A stretch of DNA of 31,756 nucleotides from CAZDYP01 sp964509505 (lineage in GTDB: Bacteria > Chloroflexota > Anaerolineae > JACRMK01), in the NCBI GenBank assembly GCA_964509505.1, contig CAZDYP010000040.1:1-31756 (forward strand), read 5' to 3'. The translations under genes and the position numbers were made by a program. A model generated the notes under the pieces. That model saw only the letters and a list, made by a program, of their open reading frames with translations, was not told the DNA's origin and ran no database searches. Every line of letters starts with the position of its first letter. The first letter of the stretch is position 1. Positions 20,508 through 27,761 of the stretch are shown one piece after another.

Positions 20508-21938
20508 ATGTTTGACCATCTCCGCCGTTATCAATCCGCGCTTTGGATGCTGAGCGATGCCATACTGATCAATATCGCGTTCGCCCTGGCGTATTGGGCG
20601 CGTTACGAAGCTGAATGGCTCGCGCCGCTTGAGTCCGTGAACTATGTGCCGTTCGGCGAATATGCGCCGGTGGCCGCGCTCTTGACGGCGACGCTGCTTG
20701 TCGTCTTCAGACTTTCAGGCGCCTACACGCCGCGCCGTGGCGCGAGCTGGCTCGACCGCGCCATCACGATCTTCAGCGGCACGCTCGTCGCTGTCGCTGC
20801 GATGATAGTCGTCTTCTTTCTGTATCGTCCCTTCTTTTATTCGCGCCTGATGTTCGGTTTCGTCGGCGTGTTCGTCGTCGCGGCGCTGGCGCTCCTGCGG
20901 CTTGTGATGGGTTGGCTCTTAGCCTATTTGCGGCGACACGAAATTGGTATTGACCGATTGTTGATCGTCGGCGCGGGCGAAACGGGACGCGCGTTGATGG
21001 GCAACATCGTCGCGCGCCCCGAGCTGGGTTATCGGGTGATTGGCTTTCTTGACGATAATCCGGTGCGCCAAACGACGAACCTTGGACGCTTCTCCGCGCT
21101 GGGGCCCCTCAACAATTTGTCGCACATCCTCCGCACGCAAAAGCCCGACGAAGTGGTGGTTACGTTGCCTGCCGAGCAGCACGCGCAAATCCTTGCAATT
21201 CTCGACCAATGCGAACGCCATCAAGTGCGCGTGAAGATCGTGCCAGACTTGTTCACGTTGTCGTTGAACCGCGTCACGCTCGACGACATCAACGGCATTC
21301 CGCTCATCGGCTTGCGCGAGGTGACGATTAGCGGCTGGAACTACGCGCTCAAGCGTGCGATGGATTGGGCAGTGGGAGGCGTCGCGTTCATCATCTTTTG
21401 GGTGATCTTCTTCCCGCCGATTGCGCTCGCCATCAAACTCGACTCGCCCGGCCCCGTGTTCTTCAAGCAGCAACGTCTGGGGCGCGGCGGCAAGCTTTTC
21501 ACCTGCTACAAGTTTCGCTCCATGCGCGTCGGCGCAGACGACGAAGTGCAACAGCTCGCAGCCATGAACGAAGCGACGGGCCCCTTGTTCAAAATCAAAA
21601 ATGATCCGCGCTTAACACGCATGGGACGCATCTTCCGCCGCACCTCGCTTGACGAGCTGCCGCAAATTATCAACGTCATGCGTGGTGAAATGAGCCTCGT
21701 CGGACCGCGCCCGCCGTTGCCGCGCGAGGTCGCGCAATACGATGACTGGCACAAGAAACGCCTTGAAGTTGCGCCGGGCATGACGGGCTTGTGGCAGGTC
21801 AGCGGCCGTTCGCTGCTGACCTTCGATGAGATGGTCATGCTGGATTTGTTCTACATCGAGAATTGGTCGTTGCTGCTCGACCTCACCATCATGCTGCGCA
21901 CCGTGCCGAGCGTGCTGTTCGCGCGCGGCGCGTATTAA
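20508..21938 (+). CDS. Polyprenyl-phosphate sugar-1-phosphate transferase
   Basis: This 476-residue protein is an initiating enzyme of the WbaP/CpsE/Pss type. About four N-terminal membrane helices (to about 140) are followed by a Rossmann-like domain (LLIVGAGETGRALMGNIV, near 150). A further helix precedes the bacterial sugar transferase domain (about 280-476). That domain has KRAMDWAVGG, SPGPVFFKQQRLGRGGKLF, YKFRSM, RRTSLDELPQIINVMRGEMS, LVGPRPPLP and PGMTGLWQVSGRS. It attaches a sugar-1-phosphate, commonly glucose or galactose, to undecaprenyl phosphate at the inner membrane and so begins a surface polysaccharide. With three glycosyltransferases, galE-like and galT upstream it defines an exopolysaccharide-type locus, though no flippase or polymerase is visible. 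There is no ribosome site before the ATG. Confidence 0.92.
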   Translation: MFDHLRRYQSALWMLSDAILINIAFALAYWARYEAEWLAPLESVNYVPFGEYAPVAALLTATLLVVFRLSGAYTPRRGASWLDRAITIFSGTLVAVAAMIVVFFLYRPFFYSRLMFGFVGVFVVAALALLRLVMGWLLAYLRRHEIGIDRLLIVGAGETGRALMGNIVARPELGYRVIGFLDDNPVRQTTNLGRFSALGPLNNLSHILRTQKPDEVVVTLPAEQHAQILAILDQCERHQVRVKIVPDLFTLSLNRVTLDDINGIPLIGLREVTISGWNYALKRAMDWAVGGVAFIIFWVIFFPPIALAIKLDSPGPVFFKQQRLGRGGKLFTCYKFRSMRVGADDEVQQLAAMNEATGPLFKIKNDPRLTRMGRIFRRTSLDELPQIINVMRGEMSLVGPRPPLPREVAQYDDWHKKRLEVAPGMTGLWQVSGRSLLTFDEMVMLDLFYIENWSLLLDLTIMLRTVPSVLFARGAY

Positions 21939-21939
21939 G

Positions 21940-22024
21940 AGTAGCCAGCAGCCAGTAGACAGCAGCCAGTAGCCAGTAATTGGGCATTTATCTGGCTACT
22001 GGCTACTGGTTACTGTCTGCTGGA
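21940..22024. repeat. Junction inverted repeat, AGTAGCCAGTAGCC family
   Basis: GTAGCCAGCAGCCAGTAGAC and AGCAGCCAGTAGCCAGTAA are answered by TGGCTACTGGCTACTGG and TTACTGTCTGCTGG. Its end supplies GGAG (22022-22025), 7 nt before the argF ATG, so the element itself provides the ribosome site. Confidence 0.85.
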
Positions 22025-22032
22025 GATTTTCT

Positions 22033-22974
22033 ATGCGTCATCTACTGACCCTCACTGATTTAACCTCAGCTGAAATTCTTGGCTTGTTGAGTTTGGCAAC
22101 GACGCTTAAACACGAGTGGAAGCAGGGCGGCAACCGTCCCATTCTCACAGGACAAACATTGGCATTGTATTTTCAGAAGCCCTCGCTGCGCACGCGCGTC
22201 TCATTTGAAGTAGGGATGCAACAGCTTGGCGGGCGCGGGTTGTATCTATCCGATGCGGAAATCGGCATGGGCAAACGCGAAGCCGTCAAAGACATTGCGC
22301 GCGTGTTAAGCCGCTACACACAAGGCATCATGGCGCGCGTTTTCAAGCACAGCGACATTGAAGAACTCGCGCGCTATGCGAGTGTGCCTGTCATCAATGG
22401 CTTATCCGACTACGACCACCCGTGTCAGGTGATGGCAGATTTGTTGACGTTGCAAGAGCATCTCGGCGCAGAGCTCAAGGGCAAACAACTCGTGTTCATC
22501 GGCGATGGTTACAACATGGCGAATGGGTTGTTGTTTGGCGCGAGCAAAATCGGCTTGCATATCACCGTCGCCACGCCCGAAGCCTACAAGCCAACGAAAG
22601 CGGTGATGGCGAAGGCGATGGAATTTTCCGAAGAGAGCGGCGCGCAGGTGCGTTGGACGACGGATCCGCACGAAGCGCTGCGCAATGCCGATGTGGTTTA
22701 TACGGATGTGTGGACGAGCATGGGACAAGAAGCGGAGAACGAAGTGCGGCGCAAAGCATTTCACGATTATCAGTTGAATGATACGCTGCTGCGGTCCGCG
22801 CCGTCGCACGCGCGCATCATGCACTGCCTGCCCGCGCATCGCGGCGAAGAGATCACCGACGACGTGGTGGAACTGCCGCACTCGATTGTGTTTGACCAAG
22901 CCGAGAATCGCTTGCACGCCCAAAAGGCGCTCTTGGCGTGGTTGTTGGGCGGCGTCGCATTGCCGATGGCATGA
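22033..22974 (+). CDS. argF: Ornithine carbamoyltransferase
   Basis: This 313-residue protein has all the OTCase landmarks. The carbamoyl-phosphate loop is SLRTR (51-55), followed by KREAVKDIARVLSRY. HPCQ is at 129-132, and the ornithine/catalytic-cysteine loop is HCLPAHRGEE (near 264). It makes citrulline from ornithine and carbamoyl phosphate in the cytosol. A carbamate kinase gene lies 0.7 kb downstream, so the pair could also run in the catabolic direction (citrulline to ornithine plus ATP). No arginine deiminase is visible, so this is open. The ribosome site GGAG comes from the preceding junction repeat. Confidence 0.93.
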   Translation: MRHLLTLTDLTSAEILGLLSLATTLKHEWKQGGNRPILTGQTLALYFQKPSLRTRVSFEVGMQQLGGRGLYLSDAEIGMGKREAVKDIARVLSRYTQGIMARVFKHSDIEELARYASVPVINGLSDYDHPCQVMADLLTLQEHLGAELKGKQLVFIGDGYNMANGLLFGASKIGLHITVATPEAYKPTKAVMAKAMEFSEESGAQVRWTTDPHEALRNADVVYTDVWTSMGQEAENEVRRKAFHDYQLNDTLLRSAPSHARIMHCLPAHRGEEITDDVVELPHSIVFDQAENRLHAQKALLAWLLGGVALPMA

Positions 22975-22990
22975 AATGGATTGAGGGATT

Positions 22991-23575
22991 TTGCTGTTCA
23001 CCCCAATTGATCGCCATTCGTGCGAAGCGATGCCCGAGCTGCCCGATGGCTGTGTGGCGTTGATGGTGACTTCGCCGCCAGATTGGAACGCGATTGATTA
23101 TGCCATTCATGCGACAGACAAGTCACAACATGTTCGCACAGGGGCTTATACTAACGATTACTCCGATTACGAAGACGATCTCGCCTGACTGGAGCGCATC
23201 TGCATGGAAGTCTTGCGCGCGACGAAGCCCGGCGATTTTTGCGCGATGGTGGTTGGCACGGCGCTGCTGAATGGCAAGCATTACCTGCGCCCTTTGAGGT
23301 GGTCGCGCGCCTGCCTCACGTGGGTTGGGAGTTCCATNNNNNNNNNNNNNNNNNNNNNNNNNNNNNNNNNNNNNNNNNNNNNNNNNNNNNNNNNNNNNNN
23401 NNNNNNNNNNNNNNNNNNNNNNNNNNNNNNNNNNNNNACGGAATATATTTTGATCGTTCGCAAGCCCGCTCCCGCCATTGACAAAGAACGCAACGCCGAC
23501 GCAAAGCAGGCAGCGCACATCCCCATCAATCGTCTGTTCACGCCGGACATTGCCAATAACCTCTGGCACAGCTGA
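22991..23575 (+). pseudogene. Decayed site-specific DNA methyltransferase, interrupted by an assembly gap
   Basis: The frame from TTG 22991 (FTPIDRHSCEAMPELPDGCV...SPPDWNAIDY) and the pieces after it (LERICMEVLRATKPGDFCAMVVGTALLNGKHY, then APFEVVARLPHVGWEFH, then TEYILIVRKP...RLFTPDIANNLWH) together match an N4/N6 amino-methyltransferase. Lesions are visible: the catalytic SPPY/W motif reads SPPD, there is an in-frame TGA at about 23187 where a tryptophan is expected, and a one-base frameshift occurs near 23285. The C-terminal SAM-binding part is missing. A 100-N gap hides about 30 codons. A later QLIAMFEK segment (from about 23570) may be a remnant beyond a deletion. It has no restriction partner nearby and is very probably inactive. 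Confidence 0.75.
23338..23437. other. Scaffold gap, 100 N
   Basis: Exactly 100 undetermined bases, the conventional length for a gap of unknown size. The true gap may be similar, because the methyltransferase fragments on either side seem to lack only about 30 residues. Confidence 0.99.
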
Positions 23576-23638
23576 TTGCGATGTTTGAGAAGGTGGGGGG
23601 AAGCGCGTGATAGCCCTAAAGATAAAGAGGAGTGTCTA

Positions 23639-24610
23639 ATGCCCACCGCCGTCGTCGCCATCGGCGGCAATTCCCTGATTGCCGACCCACAACATCAAAC
23701 TGTGCCTGACCAATTCGCGGCCACGCGCGAAACGGCAAAACATCTCGTGGCGATGGTGGCGGCGGGTTGGAACATCGTCGTGACACATGGCAACGGGCCG
23801 CAAATCGGCTTCATCTTGTTGCGTTCTGACCTTGCCGCGCACGTCCTCCATCGCGTGCCGCTCGATTCATGCGGCGCCGACACGCAGGGCGCGATTGGCT
23901 ACATGATTCAACAATGTTTGCAGAACGAGTTCCAACGACGCGGTCTTGCCAAACAAGCTGTGACCGTCGTGACGCAAGTGTTGGTGGACCGCAACGACCC
24001 TGCGTTTCAGCAACCCAGCAAACCTATTGGCTCGTTCTACGACGAAGCGAAAGCGCGTGAGCAGATGGCGAAGCATGGCTGGACGATGGCGGAAGATGCG
24101 GGGCGCGGTTGGCGGCGCGTCGTGCCATCGCCCTTGCCCAAAGAGATTGTCGAGGTGGACGCGATTCAACATTTGATTGCCGCCGGCTTCATCGTCATCG
24201 CAGTGGGCGGCGGCGGCATTCCCGTCGTGCGCGACACCACAGGCAACTTGCGCGGCGTCGAAGCGGTGATTGACAAAGATTATGCGTCGGCGCTGCTGGC
24301 GGCTACCATCCACGCCGATTTGTTTTTGATTTCGACGGCGGTCGAGCAAGCCGCCATCCACTACAAACAACCGCAGCAGCAAACCATCGCACAACTCACG
24401 GTCGCAGAAGCAAAGCGCTATCTCGCCGAGGGACAGTTCCCCGCAGGCAGCATGGGACCGAAAATTCAAGCGGCTATCTCGTTCATCGAGCACGGCGAGC
24501 CTGCGACACGCTCAGGACACAGCCGTGAAGCGCTGATTACGAATCCTGAAAACATCGGGCGCGCGTTACGCGGTGAGACAGGTACGCGTATCGTGGCGGA
24601 TAGCCGATAG
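23639..24610 (+). CDS. arcC: Carbamate kinase
   Basis: This 323-residue protein belongs to the amino acid kinase family and matches carbamate kinase. It starts TAVVAIGGNSLI, then VVTHGNGPQIGF, LDSCGADTQGAIGYMIQQ, VPSPLPKEIVE, AVGGGGIPVV, the lysine-bearing AVIDKDYASALLA, and a late GSMGPKIQAAISFIEHGE. It transfers phosphate between carbamoyl phosphate and ADP, usually producing ATP at the end of arginine, agmatine or purine-derived ureide breakdown. The ATG at 23639 is chosen because GAGGAG lies about 6 nt before it. The longer frame begins in the methyltransferase remnant. The last residues (VADSR) overlap a junction repeat. Confidence 0.92.
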   Translation: MPTAVVAIGGNSLIADPQHQTVPDQFAATRETAKHLVAMVAAGWNIVVTHGNGPQIGFILLRSDLAAHVLHRVPLDSCGADTQGAIGYMIQQCLQNEFQRRGLAKQAVTVVTQVLVDRNDPAFQQPSKPIGSFYDEAKAREQMAKHGWTMAEDAGRGWRRVVPSPLPKEIVEVDAIQHLIAAGFIVIAVGGGGIPVVRDTTGNLRGVEAVIDKDYASALLAATIHADLFLISTAVEQAAIHYKQPQQQTIAQLTVAEAKRYLAEGQFPAGSMGPKIQAAISFIEHGEPATRSGHSREALITNPENIGRALRGETGTRIVADSR

Positions 24611-24668
24611 CAGATGGCGGATAGCCATTTGCCATTTGCCATCTGCCATTCTCCATTTGCTATTGGCA
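24601..24668. repeat. Junction inverted repeat, GGCAAATGGCAGATGGC family
   Basis: The left arm, TAGCCGATAGCAGATGGCGG, is answered by tandem degenerate units GCCATTTGCCATTTGCCATC and TGCCATTCTCCATTTGCTAT. It overlaps the arcC stop and ends at the AAGGAG site of plsY. Confidence 0.75.
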
Positions 24669-24679
24669 AGGAGTTCTCC

Positions 24680-25324
24680 ATGTCATTCAACTTCATTTCG
24701 CTGCTAGGCTCAGTGATCGTCGGTTACTTGCTGGGCTCGGTGCCCTCGGGCTTCATTTGGGTGAAGGTGTTCACAGGACAAGACGTGCGAACCGTCGGCA
24801 GTGGGCGCACGGGCGGCACCAATGTCTATCGCGCGGCGGGACGCACTGCGTTTTTGCTGACCATTGTGAGCGACATCGGCAAAGGCTTTGTGGCTGTATT
24901 GATTGCGAATGCGCTTTGGGGTTCTCCCTGGTATTTGTTCGCTGCCTTCTTTGCGCTCGTCGGCAACAATTGGTCGCTCTTCTTGCGTGGGCATGGCGGG
25001 GCGGGCGTGATGACGGCAAGCGGCACCATGTTCGCCATCGCGCCTGTGCCGGTGTTGTTAATTGGATGGTTTCCCGTGTTGCTCGTGTGGCTTACGCGCA
25101 TTGCCTCGATTGGCTCGCTTGCGGCGGCCGTGCTGATACCGCTATGGTTCGGCGTGTTGACCTTTGCGGACATTGAGTTGCTCAAGCCACTGAAGCAACC
25201 GACCGAGCACTTCATTTATTTGCTCGCCGCGGGCGCACTGCTCATCGTCGTTCACGCGCCGAATATCCAACGCTTGCGCGAAGGGCGTGAGCGAAAAATT
25301 GGCGAGCCTGCGAAGAAGAACTGA
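24680..25324 (+). CDS. plsY: Glycerol-3-phosphate acyltransferase PlsY
   Basis: This 214-residue membrane protein has the PlsY motifs: GYLLGSVPSGFIWVK in the first helix, GSGRTGGTNVYRAAG after it, DIGKGFVAVLIA in the next helix, and LRGHGGAGVMTASG. PlsY transfers an acyl group from acyl phosphate to glycerol-3-phosphate, the first step of phosphatidic acid synthesis, in the inner membrane. The third motif reads RGHGGAGV where many homologues have KGGKGV, a modest variation. The ATG at 24680 follows AAGGAG by 6 nt. The gene is followed by gpsA, which makes its substrate, so the pair is functionally coherent. Confidence 0.92.
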   Translation: MSFNFISLLGSVIVGYLLGSVPSGFIWVKVFTGQDVRTVGSGRTGGTNVYRAAGRTAFLLTIVSDIGKGFVAVLIANALWGSPWYLFAAFFALVGNNWSLFLRGHGGAGVMTASGTMFAIAPVPVLLIGWFPVLLVWLTRIASIGSLAAAVLIPLWFGVLTFADIELLKPLKQPTEHFIYLLAAGALLIVVHAPNIQRLREGRERKIGEPAKKN

Positions 25325-25328
25325 TTGC

Positions 25329-25383
25329 GCTTCCCTAATTTCCTTTAATCTCCCTGCAAGGAAATTAGGGAAGATTAGGGGAA
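25329..25383. repeat. Junction inverted repeat, perfect 13-bp arms, GGGGAAATTAGGG family
   Basis: TTCCCTAATTTCC (25331-25343) is perfectly complementary to GGAAATTAGGGAA (25360-25372). Loose copies follow (TTTAATCTCCC, GATTAGGGGAAA). The pyrimidine-rich arm comes first here, opposite to most other junction elements. Confidence 0.85.
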
Positions 25384-25390
25384 ATGAGCT

Positions 25391-26416
25391 ATGACGTCAG
25401 CCAATATCACCCTTATCGGCACGGGCAGCTGGGGCACGACGCTCGCGGTGTTGTGGGCGCGGCTCGGTTTGAACGTGACGTTGTGGGCGCGCACACCCGA
25501 CGAAGCCGCCGCGCTCAATGCGCGCCGCGAGAACGTCACCTTTTTGCCCGGCATTCCCTTTCCGCTCACGTTGCGCGTTACGCACGACCTCGCCGCCGCG
25601 ACAGGCGACGCGCACCTCATCCTGCTCGTCGTGCCTTCACAAACTTTTCGCGCGAACGTCGCGCGGTTGCGTGCGCTCGTGCGTCCTGCGCAAATTGTCA
25701 TCAGCGCAGCGAAAGGCATCGAGCTGGAGACGCTGCAACGCATGAGCGAAATCATGCGCGCAGAATGGCCGCACATGCCAGCCGAGCGCTTATGCGTGTT
25801 GTCAGGACCAAATATCGCACGCGAGATTGCCGCGGGCTTGCCAGCCTCGACGGTGATTGCAGCGCAAGACGAAGCGGTGGCGCGCGAAGCGCAGACGCAC
25901 TTGTTGACGCCGACGTTTCGCATCTACACACACAGCGATATCGTGGGCGTCGAACTTGCAGGCGCGCTCAAGAACGTGATGGCGATTGCCGCTGGGGTAG
26001 CCGATGGCTTCAACGTCGGCGAGAACGCGAAGGCGACGTTGCTTACCCGCGCGCTCGCAGAGATGTCGCGTTTGGGTGTGGCGTGCGGCGCGAATCCCAT
26101 GACCTTTGCGGGACTCGCGGGTATTGGCGATTTGATTTGCACTTGCAATAGCCGTCATAGCCGCAACCATACCGTCGGCGAAAAGTTGGCGCAAGGTCAG
26201 CCGCTGGGCGAAATTTTGGCGAGCATGAAGATGGTGGCCGAGGGGGTGACGACAACGAAGGCCGCGCGACAACTCGCCGTGCGTTGCGGCGTCGAGATGC
26301 CGCTGGTCGAGCAAGTGTACGCGGTGTTGTTTGAAGGCAAGTCGCCGCGTCAAGCCATTGGCGACTTGATGGGGCGTGGAGCGAAGTCGGAGTTTTATGG
26401 CATCAGCAGTCCGTAG
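25391..26416 (+). CDS. gpsA: Glycerol-3-phosphate dehydrogenase [NAD(P)+]
   Basis: This 341-residue protein has the GpsA layout. The dinucleotide loop is GTGSWGTT (10-17), followed by LVVPSQTFR, ISAAKGIE, LSGPNIAREIAAGLP, and the catalytic lysine in ELAGALKNVMAIAAGVADG. A conserved helical domain follows with AEMSRLGVACGANPMTFAGLAGIGDLICTC, SRNHTVGEKLAQG and VAEGVTTTKA. It makes sn-glycerol-3-phosphate from dihydroxyacetone phosphate in the cytosol, feeding PlsY encoded just upstream. The ATG at 25391 has only the GGGGA of the junction repeat as a possible ribosome site. Confidence 0.94.
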   Translation: MTSANITLIGTGSWGTTLAVLWARLGLNVTLWARTPDEAAALNARRENVTFLPGIPFPLTLRVTHDLAAATGDAHLILLVVPSQTFRANVARLRALVRPAQIVISAAKGIELETLQRMSEIMRAEWPHMPAERLCVLSGPNIAREIAAGLPASTVIAAQDEAVAREAQTHLLTPTFRIYTHSDIVGVELAGALKNVMAIAAGVADGFNVGENAKATLLTRALAEMSRLGVACGANPMTFAGLAGIGDLICTCNSRHSRNHTVGEKLAQGQPLGEILASMKMVAEGVTTTKAARQLAVRCGVEMPLVEQVYAVLFEGKSPRQAIGDLMGRGAKSEFYGISSP

Positions 26417-26450
26417 CCAATCATCAGAGTCAGTAATCTGATGTGTGTGT

Positions 26451-26470
26451 TCACTCGTAGTATTGAGTGA
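26451..26470. promoter_or_regulatory. Operator-like inverted repeat TCACTC-N8-GAGTGA
   Basis: A 6-bp inverted repeat with an 8-nt spacer lies 50 nt upstream of the exported hydrolase start, in a 103-nt intergenic region otherwise free of junction elements. It has the size of a dimeric regulator site, but no regulator gene is nearby. Confidence 0.35.
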
Positions 26471-26519
26471 TGGAAAAAGGTCATGCACGTTCAGTCTAAT
26501 TCTCACAAGGAGGAGAAAA

Positions 26520-27593
26520 ATGTGTGACAATCATGCGCATCCCGACCCCGTACAACATCTCGTCAATGAATGGGAACACGGCGCGATGAACCGCCGTGAG
26601 TTTTTTCAACGCGCCCTCTTTTTGTTGGGCAGTGCGACAGCAGCGGAAGCGTTGCTAGCCGCCTGTTCACCCGCCGTCGTGCCATCGCCCACGAGCGCGC
26701 CCGTCGCGCCCGTCGCGCAAGCAACAGCGACAACTCTGCCACCGCCGCCCACACCTGTGCCGCCCACAGCCGTGCCGCCCACAGCCGTGCCGCCCACACC
26801 CGTGCCGGCGACGCCGACTCGCCCACCGCAACCCACGCCCGCGCCATTCACGCCGCCGCCGACCAGCGCGTTGCCCGGCTACGTTGACGCAGCGGCGGTT
26901 GATTTCAGCGAGGTCAACTACCCGAGTGGCGATGTGAAGATGATCGGCTATTTGGCAAAGCCGAAGACGGGCAGCGGTCCCTGGCCCGCGGTCATCACGA
27001 TTCACGAAAATCGTGGCATCACCGATCATCACAAAGATGTCGCGCGCCGCGTGGCGAACCTCGGTTACGTCGCGTTGAGCGTGGATTTTCTGTCGCGCTT
27101 GGGCGGTTCAGCCAAGTACGCCAATCCACCCGAAGATCCGACGCGTGCAATTGGTCAGTTGCAGCAAGCGGATATCAATAAGGACATTGTGGCTTCAGTT
27201 GCCTACCTCAAAACCCTAGCGTTCGTGAAGCCGAAATTCGGCATCATGGGCTTTTGCTGGGGCGGCGGCAACGCGCTGAACGGGGCGATTGCGGCCAGTC
27301 CCGACATCGTCGCAACAATCGTCTTTTATGGGCGTAATCCAGCTAATCTTGACGATGTAGCCAAGATCAACGGGCCCGTGTTGGGCATCTATGCAGAAAA
27401 CGATCAGGGCATCAATGGCGGCATCCCTGCGTTGGTCGAGGCGATGAAGAAGCACAACAAATCATTCGAGTACAAGAACTATCCAGGCACACAACACGCC
27501 TTCTTCAACGACAGCGGTCCGCGCTTTGTGGAATCGCAAGCCAAAGAAGCGTGGGCGCGTTTGGTGGAGTTTTACAAGAAGCAGTTGGCTTAA
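26520..27593 (+). CDS. Exported dienelactone hydrolase-family lipoprotein
   Basis: This 357-residue protein has three parts. An N-terminal segment carries a twin-arginine-like MNRREFFQRALFLLG (R25, R26) and a lipobox (LLAAC, C49), so export and lipid anchoring are likely. A proline/threonine-rich linker spans about 50-118. The third part is an alpha/beta hydrolase domain of the dienelactone hydrolase family: HENRG (E163), nucleophile C246 in GFCWGG, D295 in AENDQG and H326 in GTQHAFF. The cysteine nucleophile is typical of the family. The natural substrate is unknown. AAGGAGG lies just before the ATG at 26520. A terminator follows at 27654. Confidence 0.88.
   Translation: MCDNHAHPDPVQHLVNEWEHGAMNRREFFQRALFLLGSATAAEALLAACSPAVVPSPTSAPVAPVAQATATTLPPPPTPVPPTAVPPTAVPPTPVPATPTRPPQPTPAPFTPPPTSALPGYVDAAAVDFSEVNYPSGDVKMIGYLAKPKTGSGPWPAVITIHENRGITDHHKDVARRVANLGYVALSVDFLSRLGGSAKYANPPEDPTRAIGQLQQADINKDIVASVAYLKTLAFVKPKFGIMGFCWGGGNALNGAIAASPDIVATIVFYGRNPANLDDVAKINGPVLGIYAENDQGINGGIPALVEAMKKHNKSFEYKNYPGTQHAFFNDSGPRFVESQAKEAWARLVEFYKKQLA
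26755..26815. repeat. 15-bp tandem repeat coding the PPTAV linker
   Basis: The unit GCCGTGCCGCCCACA occurs about three times in tandem with slightly diverged edge copies, encoding PPTAV/PPTPV repeats of the hydrolase linker. Length variation by slippage would keep the reading frame. Confidence 0.7.
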
Positions 27594-27653
27594 CTTAGTT
27601 TAGTGTTGGACATAAGCGGTCAGACCTGTCAAGTCTCGGCAGCTGGCTCAATG

Positions 27654-27695
27654 ATCAGGCGGAACTCCCATGCGAGGGTTCCGCCTGATGTTTTT
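27654..27695 (+). terminator. Rho-independent terminator after the exported hydrolase
   Basis: ATCAGGCGGAAC pairs perfectly with GTTCCGCCTGAT (12 bp, 12-nt loop) and is followed by GTTTTT. It lies 60 nt after the hydrolase stop. The rest of the 168-nt space up to 27761 contains only diverged AGACC...AGTCT words, such as AGACTTCGGAAGTCT at about 27732. Confidence 0.8.
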
Positions 27696-27761
27696 CGAGC
27701 GCGCTCATTAGACCCAATTATGACTTTGCCAAGACTTCGGAAGTCTGGATTGTGATATGCC

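Noticed and set aside
22991..23575. Active restriction-modification or other defence system around the methyltransferase
   Set aside because: The methyltransferase is broken in several places, and no endonuclease or other defence gene is adjacent.
25384..26151. 255-residue plus-strand frame overlapping gpsA in another frame
   Set aside because: It is Arg/His-rich and has no motifs. gpsA is fully supported in the overlapping frame.
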